Part shown: piece after piece, positions 31,489 to 39,353 of the stretch
Numbering within the stretch: the stretch's first letter is position 1
Layout: the number at the start of each line of letters is the position of its first letter
From: Lonepinella koalarum
Lineage (GTDB): Bacteria; Pseudomonadota; Gammaproteobacteria; Enterobacterales; Pasteurellaceae
Assembly: GCA_030525745.1 (NCBI GenBank)
Contig: JAUNED010000003.1
Span: 1-64,000 of the forward strand
DNA length: 64,000 bases
Direction: 5' to 3'
Made by a program: the position numbers and the translations under genes
The notes under the pieces: model-generated
Told to the model about the DNA's origin: nothing
The model's input: only the letters and a program-made list of their open reading frames with translations
Database searches by the model: none

Positions 31489-32118
31489 ATGTCTGAAAAA
31501 ATGAAAGTACTTATCATTGACGACCACCCGTTAATGCGCCGTGGCATTAAGCAACTCATTGAATTAGATGAAGAATTTGAAGTGGTGGCAGATGCAGGTA
31601 ATGGCCATGAAGGCATCTCTCAAGCTCTTGAACTTATGCCGGATTTAATTATTCTTGACCTTAATATGAAAGGTTTATCTGGTTTGGATACGTTGAAAGC
31701 CCTGCGTAACGAAGAGGTAGATTCCCGTATTTTAATTTTGACGGTTTCCGATGCTAAAAATGATATTTTTGCCTTAATTGATGCCGGTGCAGACGGCTAT
31801 TTATTGAAAGATACCGAGCCGGACACCTTACTTAAACAAATTAAACAAATTGCTCATGGTGAAGTCATTTTAAGCGACAGTATAAAAAACCTTCTGGTAG
31901 AACGCCATTCCGTAAATGATCCGATTCATTCGCTCACTGATCGTGAAATGGATGTCTTACGTCTCATAGCCACAGGGCTTTCTAATAAACAAATTGCAGG
32001 CGAATTGTTTATTTCTGAAGAAACCGTGAAAGTACATATTCGAAATTTACTTCGTAAGTTAAACGTACATTCTCGAGTGGCTGCGACTGTGCTGTTTTTA
32101 GAATATCGGAATGCTTAA
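31489..32118 (+). CDS. narP: Nitrate/nitrite response regulator
   Basis: LuxR-type response regulator partnered with NarQ, controlling anaerobic respiratory genes. The 209-residue product has a receiver domain with the acidic pair Asp11-Asp12, phospho-Asp57 in LIILDLNMKG and KDTEPD after the conserved Lys. The C-terminal helix-turn-helix is LTDREMDVLRLIATGLSNKQIA...EETVKVHI. Length and sequence favour NarP over NarL, and H. influenzae has only NarP. It lies 57 bp after cyaA. Confidence 0.92.
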   Translation: MSEKMKVLIIDDHPLMRRGIKQLIELDEEFEVVADAGNGHEGISQALELMPDLIILDLNMKGLSGLDTLKALRNEEVDSRILILTVSDAKNDIFALIDAGADGYLLKDTEPDTLLKQIKQIAHGEVILSDSIKNLLVERHSVNDPIHSLTDREMDVLRLIATGLSNKQIAGELFISEETVKVHIRNLLRKLNVHSRVAATVLFLEYRNA

Positions 32119-32169
32119 AGAAAACTAAAAGTGCGGTTCATTTTTAGCAATTAATTAACCTGAGGAAAT

Positions 32170-32508
32170 ATGCGGATTTACGGCCAATTATTTGATAATG
32201 AAACACGTTGCGTACATTACCATGGAGAAACGGACATTATCGCTCTACAATGTGCCAAATGCCGTAAATTTTACCCTTGTTATCAATGCCACAATGAGGC
32301 GGAAGATCACCTTTTCCAAGTTTGGCAGTCACACGAATTTATAGAACGGGCTATTTATTGTGGGCATTGTCACTCGACACTAAGCATTACAACCTATCTC
32401 AAATCAACAAAATGCCCTCGATGCCAACATCCGTTTAACCCTAACTGTGCAAAGCATTATCATCTTTATTTTCAAATTGATGAATCAATAGTAAAAACCG
32501 CTGAATAA
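32170..32508 (+). CDS. CHY zinc finger protein
   Basis: The 112-residue product has the CHY zinc finger pattern: CVHYHGETDIIALQC, CRKFYPCYQCHNEAEDH, then two CxxC pairs (YCGHCHS, KCPRCQH) and a terminal CAKHYHLYF, enough ligands for about three zinc ions. The family occurs in yeast Hot13, a mitochondrial protein, and in bacterial proteins of unknown role. Its stop codon lies in the loop of the terminator that ends the unit. Function unknown; redox or zinc handling is a guess. Confidence 0.8.
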   Translation: MRIYGQLFDNETRCVHYHGETDIIALQCAKCRKFYPCYQCHNEAEDHLFQVWQSHEFIERAIYCGHCHSTLSITTYLKSTKCPRCQHPFNPNCAKHYHLYFQIDESIVKTAE

Positions 32509-32522
32509 ATCAGCGGTTTTTT
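32493..32522 (+). terminator. Intrinsic terminator overlapping the stop of the CHY zinc finger gene
   Basis: Perfect 12-bp stem AAAAACCGCTGA / TCAGCGGTTTTT with loop ATAAA, the T run being part of the 3' arm. The gene's TAA (32506-32508) is in the loop. Confidence 0.88.
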
Positions 32523-32553
32523 GTAGGCTTTTTTATATGTCTTCATTATAATA

Positions 32554-32569
32554 TGACCGATTTGACCGA
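32554..32569 (+). promoter_or_regulatory. Putative FucR operator upstream of fucR
   Basis: Two direct TGACCGA heptamers nine bases apart (32554-32560, 32563-32569), just before the fucR ribosome binding site. The same pair with the same spacing recurs before fucI, so autoregulation by FucR is inferred. Confidence 0.55.
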
Positions 32570-32584
32570 ATGGCGAGGTGAAAT

Positions 32585-33340
32585 ATGTTAAAACGAAAAG
32601 ATCTGATTTTGCAAAAAATTAATACCACAGGGAAAGTGACCTTACAGGATTTGGTTCAGGAATTTGATATTTCAGTAGAAACTGCACGGCGTGATCTGAC
32701 CGCGTTAGAAAAAGCCGGCTTGCTTCATCGTATTCATGGTGGTGCCGTAAGCAGTAAATCGAAAGATGTGGGGAGTTCATTCCAAGCCAGACAACGCGCT
32801 AAATATGATGAAAAACGTAATATCGCACAACTTGCTTTAGAATATGTCTTTGAAAATGCGGTTATTGGGCTGGATGCCAGCTCAACCAGTTGGCATTTTG
32901 CTCAACAATTGCCTGATATTCCCTGCACTGTTGTCACCAATTCAATGCATAATATTACTGCACTTGTCAATAAACCCAATATTCGCACGATTGCCACAGG
33001 TGGTGTGTACTCCGCAAAATACGATGCTTTTTATGGCCCATTATCAGAGCATTTGTTGCAGCGCTTACATATTGATATTGGGATTTTTTCTTGTTCCGGT
33101 ATCGATAGTAGTGGTGCAATTTGGGAATCGAACGAGCTCAACGCTTCCGTAAAACGGAAAATGATGGATGCCTCCGGGCAAAAATTATTGCTTATTGATA
33201 GCTCAAAATTTGAACGAAAAAATCTCATTCGTTTAGCTGATTTATCGCAAATGGATATTTTATTCAGCGATAAATTACCTTCTGTTGAACTGCAAGGCTA
33301 TTGCGATCTGCATAATATTTTAATTACCACGCCTTCATAA
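32585..33340 (+). CDS. fucR: L-fucose operon regulator, DeoR family
   Basis: DeoR-type transcription factor. The 251-residue product has an N-terminal winged helix (LKRKDLILQKIN...TLQDLVQEFDISVETARRDL) and the DeoR sensor domain with the GLDASSTSWHFA phosphate-sugar loop. It is placed upstream of, and in the same direction as, the fuc genes, with a GAGGTGA ribosome binding site. Homologous FucR of E. coli is an activator responding to fuculose 1-phosphate; which sign applies here cannot be told from sequence. Confidence 0.92.
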   Translation: MLKRKDLILQKINTTGKVTLQDLVQEFDISVETARRDLTALEKAGLLHRIHGGAVSSKSKDVGSSFQARQRAKYDEKRNIAQLALEYVFENAVIGLDASSTSWHFAQQLPDIPCTVVTNSMHNITALVNKPNIRTIATGGVYSAKYDAFYGPLSEHLLQRLHIDIGIFSCSGIDSSGAIWESNELNASVKRKMMDASGQKLLLIDSSKFERKNLIRLADLSQMDILFSDKLPSVELQGYCDLHNILITTPS

Positions 33341-33342
33341 GT

Positions 33343-33403
33343 TTTGACCGAAATGACCGATTTTGGTGCTGTAAAATTCAAATCGGTCAGTAAAAATCGG
33401 TTA
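33343..33403 (+). promoter_or_regulatory. Putative FucR operator cluster upstream of fucI
   Basis: Direct TGACCGA at 33345-33351 and 33354-33360, then inverted TCGGTCA (33383-33389) and TCGGTTA (33397-33403). The arrangement makes a large dyad about 60 bp across, right before the CRP site. Confidence 0.6.
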
Positions 33404-33417
33404 AAAACGTCAAAATT

Positions 33418-33433
33418 TGTGATATAGCTCACA
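33418..33433. promoter_or_regulatory. CRP-cAMP binding site upstream of fucI
   Basis: TGTGATATAGCTCACA, a perfect TGTGA-N6-TCACA, 125 bp before the fucI start. Catabolite control of fucose use is inferred. Confidence 0.85.
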
Positions 33434-33557
33434 GATCTAATATAAAAATCACAAACTTCTATTGTGTTTTATGTTTTTAGTGAAAAATATTTCTAAGCAA
33501 TGAAGTTTTTGCGTCTCACAAATCAAATTTCATTCATCTCAAAAGAGGAAGCTCAAT

Positions 33558-35321
33558 ATGAAACTCAATTCTACTCCTGTTAAAATTGGTATTCGCCCAA
33601 CTATCGACGGTCGTCGTATGGGGGTTCGTGAATCTCTTGAAGATCAAACTATGCGTATGGCGAAATCTGTCGCCGAATTATTAGAAACACATATTCGCCA
33701 TGCCGACGGTTCTTTTGTGGAATGTGTGATCGCCGACAGCACTATCGGTGGCGTGGCGGAAGCCGCAGCCTGTGCGGAAAAATTCAAACGTGAAAATGTC
33801 GGTGCGGTAATTACGGTCACACCTTGTTGGTGTTATGGTTCGGAAACCATTGATATGGATCCGCATATGCCGAAAGCCATTTGGGGCTTTAACGGCACAG
33901 AACGTCCGGGGGCGGTGTATTTGGCCGCTGCTTTAGCAGGTCACAGCCAATTAGGTTTGCCTGCATTCTCTATTTACGGCACAGAAGTGCAAGAAGCGGA
34001 CGATACGTCTATTCCTGAAGATGTAAAAGAAAAATTACTGCGCTTTGCCCGTGCCGGTCTTGCTGTTGCTACCTTGCGTGGTAAATCCTATTTGTCTATC
34101 GGCTCCGTATCAATGGGGATTGCCGGTTCTATCGTGAATCAACAATTCTTCCAAGAATACTTGGGAATGCGTAATGAATATGTAGATATGACCGAAATTA
34201 AACGTCGTTTGGATCGTAAGATCTATGATGAAGAAGAGTTTAAATTGGCTCGTAGCTGGGTGAAAGAATACTGTAAAGAAGGCGTGGATGTGAATACACC
34301 TGATGTACAACGCAGCCCTGAAGAACGTGAAGCTTTGTGGGATGATGTGGTGAAAATGACCATCATCGCCCGTGATTTAATGGTCGGCAACCCACGTTTA
34401 GCAGAATTAGGTTATGGTGAAGAAGCATTAGGTCACAATGCCATTGCTGCAGGTTTCCAAGGACAACGTCAATGGACAGACCATTTGCCAAACGGTGACT
34501 TCTTAGAAGCAACGCTCAACTCTACTTATGACTGGAATGGTGTAAGACCTCCATACATTATGGCAACTGAAAACGACAGCTTAAACGGCGTGAATATGTT
34601 GTTCGGTAACTTATTAACCGGTCAAGCTCAAGTGTTTGCAGATGTGCGTACTTACTGGAGCGAAGATTCTGTTGAGCGTGTTACAGGCTGGCGTCCTGAA
34701 AGTGGCTTTATCCACTTAATCAACTCAGGTTCAGCAGCATTAGACGGCACCGGTCAGCATACGGACAAAAACGGAAACCCTGTTATCAAACCGGTCTGGG
34801 AAGTGACAGAAGAAGACGGCAAACGTTGCTTAGAGAATACTCGCTGGTGTCCAGCGGTTCATGAATACTTCCGTGGTGGCGGTTTATCTTCTCAATTCTT
34901 AACTAAAGGCGGAATGCCATTCACCATGCACCGCATCAATCTGATTAAAGGTATCGGCCCTGTGTTACAAATTGCAGAAGGTTGGTCAATCGACTTACCG
35001 GAACATGTCCATGACACTTTGAATAAACGCACCAACGAAACTTGGCCAACCACTTGGTTCGTGCCACGTCTGACCGGCAAAGGTGCATTCGCCGATGTAT
35101 ACAGCGTGATGGCAAACTGGGGCGCTAACCACTGCGTTGCTACCTTCGGCCACGTTGGGGCAGATTTAATCACATTGGCTTCAATGTTGCGCATTCCGGT
35201 GTGTATGCACAATGTGGATGATAAAAATGTATTCCGTCCGAGTGCATGGAACGGCTTTGGCCAAGACAAAGAAGGGCAAGACTACCGTGCTTGCGCCAAC
35301 TTCGGTCCACTCTATAAATAA
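33558..35321 (+). CDS. fucI: L-fucose isomerase
   Basis: Converts L-fucose to L-fuculose, the first catabolic step. The 587-residue product is full length (E. coli 591). The Mn2+ ligands are recognisable: the Glu in [10 protein letters not shown] and the Asp in FADVRTYW, plus the C-terminal [17 protein letters not shown] precedes the ATG. First gene of fucIKUAP. Codon use here is more GC-rich than the flanking regulator, consistent with high expression. Confidence 0.98.
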   Translation: MKLNSTPVKIGIRPTIDGRRMGVRESLEDQTMRMAKSVAELLETHIRHADGSFVECVIADSTIGGVAEAAACAEKFKRENVGAVITVTPCWCYGSETIDMDPHMPKAIWGFNGTERPGAVYLAAALAGHSQLGLPAFSIYGTEVQEADDTSIPEDVKEKLLRFARAGLAVATLRGKSYLSIGSVSMGIAGSIVNQQFFQEYLGMRNEYVDMTEIKRRLDRKIYDEEEFKLARSWVKEYCKEGVDVNTPDVQRSPEEREALWDDVVKMTIIARDLMVGNPRLAELGYGEEALGHNAIAAGFQGQRQWTDHLPNGDFLEATLNSTYDWNGVRPPYIMATENDSLNGVNMLFGNLLTGQAQVFADVRTYWSEDSVERVTGWRPESGFIHLINSGSAALDGTGQHTDKNGNPVIKPVWEVTEEDGKRCLENTRWCPAVHEYFRGGGLSSQFLTKGGMPFTMHRINLIKGIGPVLQIAEGWSIDLPEHVHDTLNKRTNETWPTTWFVPRLTGKGAFADVYSVMANWGANHCVATFGHVGADLITLASMLRIPVCMHNVDDKNVFRPSAWNGFGQDKEGQDYRACANFGPLYK

Positions 35322-35341
35322 TCCTTATTCTCTCTATCACA

Positions 35342-35370
35342 AAAAGTGCGGTAAAAATTACCGCACTTTT
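35342..35370 (+). terminator. Uptake-signal dyad hairpin between fucI and fucK
   Basis: Perfect 13-bp stem AAAAGTGCGGTAA / TTACCGCACTTTT with an AAA loop. The AGGAGG ribosome binding site of fucK starts on the next base and the ATG is ten bases on. It may act as an attenuator, an RNase barrier or a modulator of fucK translation; the effect is inferred. Confidence 0.7.
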
Positions 35371-35380
35371 AGGAGGCTTT

Positions 35381-36838
35381 ATGTCAATCGCATTAATTTT
35401 TGACTGTGGTGCAACCAATTTGCGCACAATTGCCATTGATCAACAAGGGAAGATTATTGCCGCACATCATTTGTCGAATAACACACAGCCCGGTGCAGAA
35501 AACCCCGATTACCATATTTGGGACATTGAAGAAATTTGGGCAAAATTGACACAATGTGCAAAAAACACTTTAGCGGATTTACAAACTCAAGGCGTTGCTT
35601 TAAGTGAAATTGTGGGGATAGGAGTCACCACTTTTGGCGTTGACGGTGCGCCTTTTGATAAAGAGGGCAATCAACTTTATCCGATTATTTCGTGGAAATG
35701 CCCTCGTACCGTGCCGATTATGCAAAAGTTGGCTGATTACCTTGATGTAGAAAAACTCTATCAACGTAACGGTATCGGGCAATACAGTTTTAATACCCTA
35801 TTTAAATTGATTTGGTTGAAAGAAAACCGACCTGATATTGTGGCTGATATGGATAAATGGGTGTTTATCTCATCGGTATTAAGCCATCGCTTAACGGGAC
35901 AATGGACAACCGACCGCACTATGGCCGGCACTTCAATGATGACCAATTTACAAACCGATGATTGGGATGAAGAAGCTCTGCGCATTGTGGGTTTAAGCCC
36001 AAACCACTTCCCACCGATGAAAAGTGCGGGTGAAAAAATCGGTGTTTTATCTACCGCACTTTGTGAAACATTCGGTTTAAACCCAATTCCCGTGATTTCC
36101 TGTGGACACGACACCCAATTTGCCGTGTTTGGTTCAGGTGCAGGATTAAATCAACCGGTATTAAGTTCCGGCACTTGGGAAATTTTAATGGCTCGTACGC
36201 AACAAGCCGAACCACAATTTTGTTTTGTGCCGCAAGGCTTAACCACCGAATTTGACGCTCAAGCCAACACCTACAATCCGGCCGTGCAATGGGTTGGTTC
36301 CGGTATTCTGGAATGGATCGGAAAACTCTTGTTCGCCGATGTAAAAGGTAGCGACCAATATTACCCGACAATGATCAGCGAAGGCGAAGCCGAACCTGCC
36401 GGTTGCGACGGTATTCGCTTACAAGGTGTGTTTAACAGCGATCACCAAAGTGGTGTGGGTAAAATTGTGGGTTTATCCATGCATAGTCGCCGTGGGCAAA
36501 TTTACCGTGCGACATTGGAATATATGGCTTACCAGTTGAAAAACGGTTTAAGTGTATTGGAACAAGTCAGCGGATTTAAAGCGGAAAGCTTGATTTGTGT
36601 GGGCGGTGGTTCCAAAAATCGTTTATGGAACCAAATTCGTGCCGATGTACTGGGCTTACCACTGGATATTGTCGATGTGGCAGAAAGCACGGTGTTAGGT
36701 GCAGCAATGTTTGTGTTTGCCGGTGTGGGGGTATATTCCACAACAGAGCAGGCACAAACAGCCATGCAGCCTAATAAACAACGTATTTATCCTTCCGAAA
36801 ATGCGGCAATTTATACCGCACTTTTTGAACAAAAATAA
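35381..36838 (+). CDS. fucK: L-fuculokinase
   Basis: Phosphorylates L-fuculose at O1. The 485-residue product is a FGGY-family kinase: N-terminal ATP/phosphate motif DCGATNLRTIA, catalytic-domain segments VTTFGVDGAPFD and GHDTQFAVFGSG, and the C-terminal ICVGGGSKNRLWNQI signature. A consensus AGGAGG precedes the ATG. It contains one intragenic uptake-signal core near 36053. Confidence 0.97.
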   Translation: MSIALIFDCGATNLRTIAIDQQGKIIAAHHLSNNTQPGAENPDYHIWDIEEIWAKLTQCAKNTLADLQTQGVALSEIVGIGVTTFGVDGAPFDKEGNQLYPIISWKCPRTVPIMQKLADYLDVEKLYQRNGIGQYSFNTLFKLIWLKENRPDIVADMDKWVFISSVLSHRLTGQWTTDRTMAGTSMMTNLQTDDWDEEALRIVGLSPNHFPPMKSAGEKIGVLSTALCETFGLNPIPVISCGHDTQFAVFGSGAGLNQPVLSSGTWEILMARTQQAEPQFCFVPQGLTTEFDAQANTYNPAVQWVGSGILEWIGKLLFADVKGSDQYYPTMISEGEAEPAGCDGIRLQGVFNSDHQSGVGKIVGLSMHSRRGQIYRATLEYMAYQLKNGLSVLEQVSGFKAESLICVGGGSKNRLWNQIRADVLGLPLDIVDVAESTVLGAAMFVFAGVGVYSTTEQAQTAMQPNKQRIYPSENAAIYTALFEQK

Positions 36839-36853
36839 CCTAAGGAGCCACCT

Positions 36854-37288
36854 ATGTTAAAAGGCATTCATCCGGCAATTTCACCGGAATTACTCAAAAC
36901 CCTAGCCGAAATGGGGCATGGCGACGAGCTAGTGCTGTCCGATGCCCATTTCCCGGCACATCAATTACATCACAAAGTCATTCGTGCTGACGGTATTGGT
37001 GTGGCGACTTTATTGGAAGGGATTAGCCCGTTATTTGAATATGACGCTTATGTAGATGCCCCATTGATTATGATGCAAGCCGTACCGGGTGACAGTTTAG
37101 ACCCTTGTGTAGAAGAACGCTATTTACAGGCGATTAAAAGTGCGGTGGGAAATGTACCTAAATTGGAACGCATTGAACGCTTTGCATTCTACGATCGAGC
37201 CAAACAAGCCTATGCGGTGGTTATCACCGGTGAATTAGCCAAGTACGGTAACATCATCATTAAAAAAGGCGTTACACCGATTAAATAA
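36854..37288 (+). CDS. fucU: L-fucose mutarotase
   Basis: Interconverts alpha and beta anomers of L-fucose. The 144-residue product is of the RbsD/FucU family: [28 protein letters not shown] has the catalytic His and Asp region, and [20 protein letters not shown] is the conserved end. It lies 15 bp after fucK with TAAGGAG before the start. Confidence 0.97.
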   Translation: MLKGIHPAISPELLKTLAEMGHGDELVLSDAHFPAHQLHHKVIRADGIGVATLLEGISPLFEYDAYVDAPLIMMQAVPGDSLDPCVEERYLQAIKSAVGNVPKLERIERFAFYDRAKQAYAVVITGELAKYGNIIIKKGVTPIK

Positions 37289-37303
37289 TAAGAGGTAAAT
37301 ATC

Positions 37304-37954
37304 ATGAACCGTAAAGCACTTTCCCGAAAAATTATTGATACCTGCTTGGAAATGACCCGACTTGGCTTAAACCAAGGCACGGCAGGTAATGTCAGTGTGC
37401 GTTATCAAGAGGGTATGCTCATCACACCGACAGGTACACCTTATGAACAAATGACCGAAGAATCCATCGTGTATGTGGATAAACATGGCAAACACGAAGA
37501 AGGCAAATTGCCGTCAAGCGAATGGCAATTCCATTTAGCGGTGTATGAAGCCCGTCCTGAATTAGATGCGGTGGTACATAACCACGCCTTGAACTGTGCC
37601 GCGGTATCTATTTTAGGTGAACCAATCCCGGCCATTCACTATATGATTGCTTGCACCGGTACGGACCATATTCCTTGTGTGCCTTATGCGACTTTCGGTA
37701 CTCACAAACTAGCCGATTATGTACGTGAAGGGATTAAAAACAGCAAAGCAATTTTGTTAGCACACCATGGTTTAATTACCGCAGATAAAACATTGGATAA
37801 AGCTTTAGGTATTGCTCACGAAGTCGAAGTGATTGCCGAATGGTACTTGAAATTGCTTGCGACAGGCAAACCAATCCCAACCTTATCCAAAGAAGAAATG
37901 GCCGTAGTATTGGAAAAATTCAAATCCTATGGTTCTTGGGTGGAAGAAAAATAA
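37304..37954 (+). CDS. fucA: L-fuculose-1-phosphate aldolase
   Basis: Class II aldolase splitting L-fuculose 1-phosphate into dihydroxyacetone phosphate and L-lactaldehyde. The 216-residue product has the phosphate-binding TAGNVSVR, the catalytic Glu in SSEWQFH and the zinc ligands in VVHNHALNC and LAHHGLIT. It lies 15 bp after fucU. No lactaldehyde reductase (fucO) is in this locus. Confidence 0.98.
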   Translation: MNRKALSRKIIDTCLEMTRLGLNQGTAGNVSVRYQEGMLITPTGTPYEQMTEESIVYVDKHGKHEEGKLPSSEWQFHLAVYEARPELDAVVHNHALNCAAVSILGEPIPAIHYMIACTGTDHIPCVPYATFGTHKLADYVREGIKNSKAILLAHHGLITADKTLDKALGIAHEVEVIAEWYLKLLATGKPIPTLSKEEMAVVLEKFKSYGSWVEEK

Positions 37955-37978
37955 CATCATACTGAGAAGGAATGTCCT

Positions 37979-39265
37979 ATGACAGCGAAAGTTCTTGAGA
38001 AAAAATTTGTTGTACCCTTTATTTTAATTACCACATTGTTTGCATTGTGGGGATTTGCTAACGACATTACCAACCCAATGGTTGCTGTGTTCCAAACGGT
38101 GATGGAAATTCCGGCTTCTGAAGCCGCCTTAGTACAATTCGCTTTCTATGGCGGCTACGGCACGATGGCGATTCCGGCCGCTCTTTTTGCCAGCCGTTAC
38201 AGCTATAAAGCCGGTGTATTATTAGGCTTGGCGTTATACGCAATCGGTGCATTCTTATTTATTCCTGCCGCCATGTATGAGCAATTCTCCTTCTTCCTCT
38301 GGTCATTATATATTCTGACCTTTGGATTGGCGTTTTTGGAAACCACGGCTAATCCATACATTTTATCTATGGGCGATCCGGCTACTGCAACACGTCGCTT
38401 AAACTTAGCTCAATCATTCAATCCATTGGGTTCCATTACAGGTATGTTTGTGGCTTCTCAAATCGTTTTAACTAACCTTGAGTCAGAAAAACGCGATGCT
38501 GCCGGCAACTTGTTATTCAACAGCTTATCTGCAGCAGAAAAAGCGGTTGTCAAAACCCACGACTTAGCCATGATTCGCAACCCGTATGTGGTGATTGGTT
38601 TAGTGGTATTAGCGGTATTCATCGTGATTGCGCTATACAAAATGCCTGCTACTAAAGTGGAAGAAGGTGGCCGTATTTCCATCAAAGAATCTGTCAGCCG
38701 TTTATGGGCAAATGCAAAATATCGTGAAGGTGTATTGGCTCAAGTATTCTATGTAGGCGTACAAATTATGTGCTGGACCTTCATCATTCAATATGCAGAG
38801 CGTATCGGTTTGACTAAAGCGGAAGCTCAAAACTGGAATATCGCCGCCATGGCATTATTCATCAGCAGCCGCTTTATCAGTACCGCAATGATGAAATACT
38901 TGAAAGCTGAATTAATGTTATTCCTCTTCGCCGTGGGCGGTTTCTTCAGTATTCTTGGTGTGATGTTCATCGACGGCATGGGCGGCTTATACTGCTTAGT
39001 CTTAACCTCAGGCTTTATGTCTCTCATGTTCCCGACCATCTATGGCATCGCATTAGACGGTCAAGGTGAAGAATCCACCTTAGGTGCTGCAGGCCTAGTC
39101 ATGGCAATTGTCGGTGGTGCATTAATGCCACCATTGCAAGGTATGATTATAGACCAAGGTGTTGTTGCAGGTATGCCGGCAGTGAATTTCAGCTTCATTC
39201 TTCCACTCATCTGCTTCGTGGCAATCGCCATCTACGGCTACCGTTGTTGGAAAGTATTAAAATAA
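37979..39265 (+). CDS. fucP: L-fucose:H+ symporter
   Basis: Major facilitator importing L-fucose. The 428-residue product has about 12 hydrophobic helices; the polar residues FANDITNPM in helix 1 and FLETTANPYILSMG in helix 4 correspond to the buried acidic residues of FucP. Length is normal (E. coli 438). Last gene of the operon, followed by a strong terminator shared with convergent mutS. Confidence 0.97.
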   Translation: MTAKVLEKKFVVPFILITTLFALWGFANDITNPMVAVFQTVMEIPASEAALVQFAFYGGYGTMAIPAALFASRYSYKAGVLLGLALYAIGAFLFIPAAMYEQFSFFLWSLYILTFGLAFLETTANPYILSMGDPATATRRLNLAQSFNPLGSITGMFVASQIVLTNLESEKRDAAGNLLFNSLSAAEKAVVKTHDLAMIRNPYVVIGLVVLAVFIVIALYKMPATKVEEGGRISIKESVSRLWANAKYREGVLAQVFYVGVQIMCWTFIIQYAERIGLTKAEAQNWNIAAMALFISSRFISTAMMKYLKAELMLFLFAVGGFFSILGVMFIDGMGGLYCLVLTSGFMSLMFPTIYGIALDGQGEESTLGAAGLVMAIVGGALMPPLQGMIIDQGVVAGMPAVNFSFILPLICFVAIAIYGYRCWKVLK

Positions 39266-39282
39266 TTCTCCTGTAAAGTAAG

Positions 39283-39325
39283 TAAAAGTGCGGTCAAAAT
39301 CCGAATAGTTTTGACCGCACTTTTA
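39283..39325. terminator. Bidirectional uptake-signal dyad terminator between fucP and mutS
   Basis: Perfect 17-bp stem: TAAAAGTGCGGTCAAAA (39283-39299) with TTTTGACCGCACTTTTA (39309-39325), nine-base loop, A/T tails on both sides. It lies between convergent genes and can end both transcripts. Confidence 0.9.
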
Positions 39326-39353
39326 TGTATAGATGTATAGAAGAAATCAGCCT

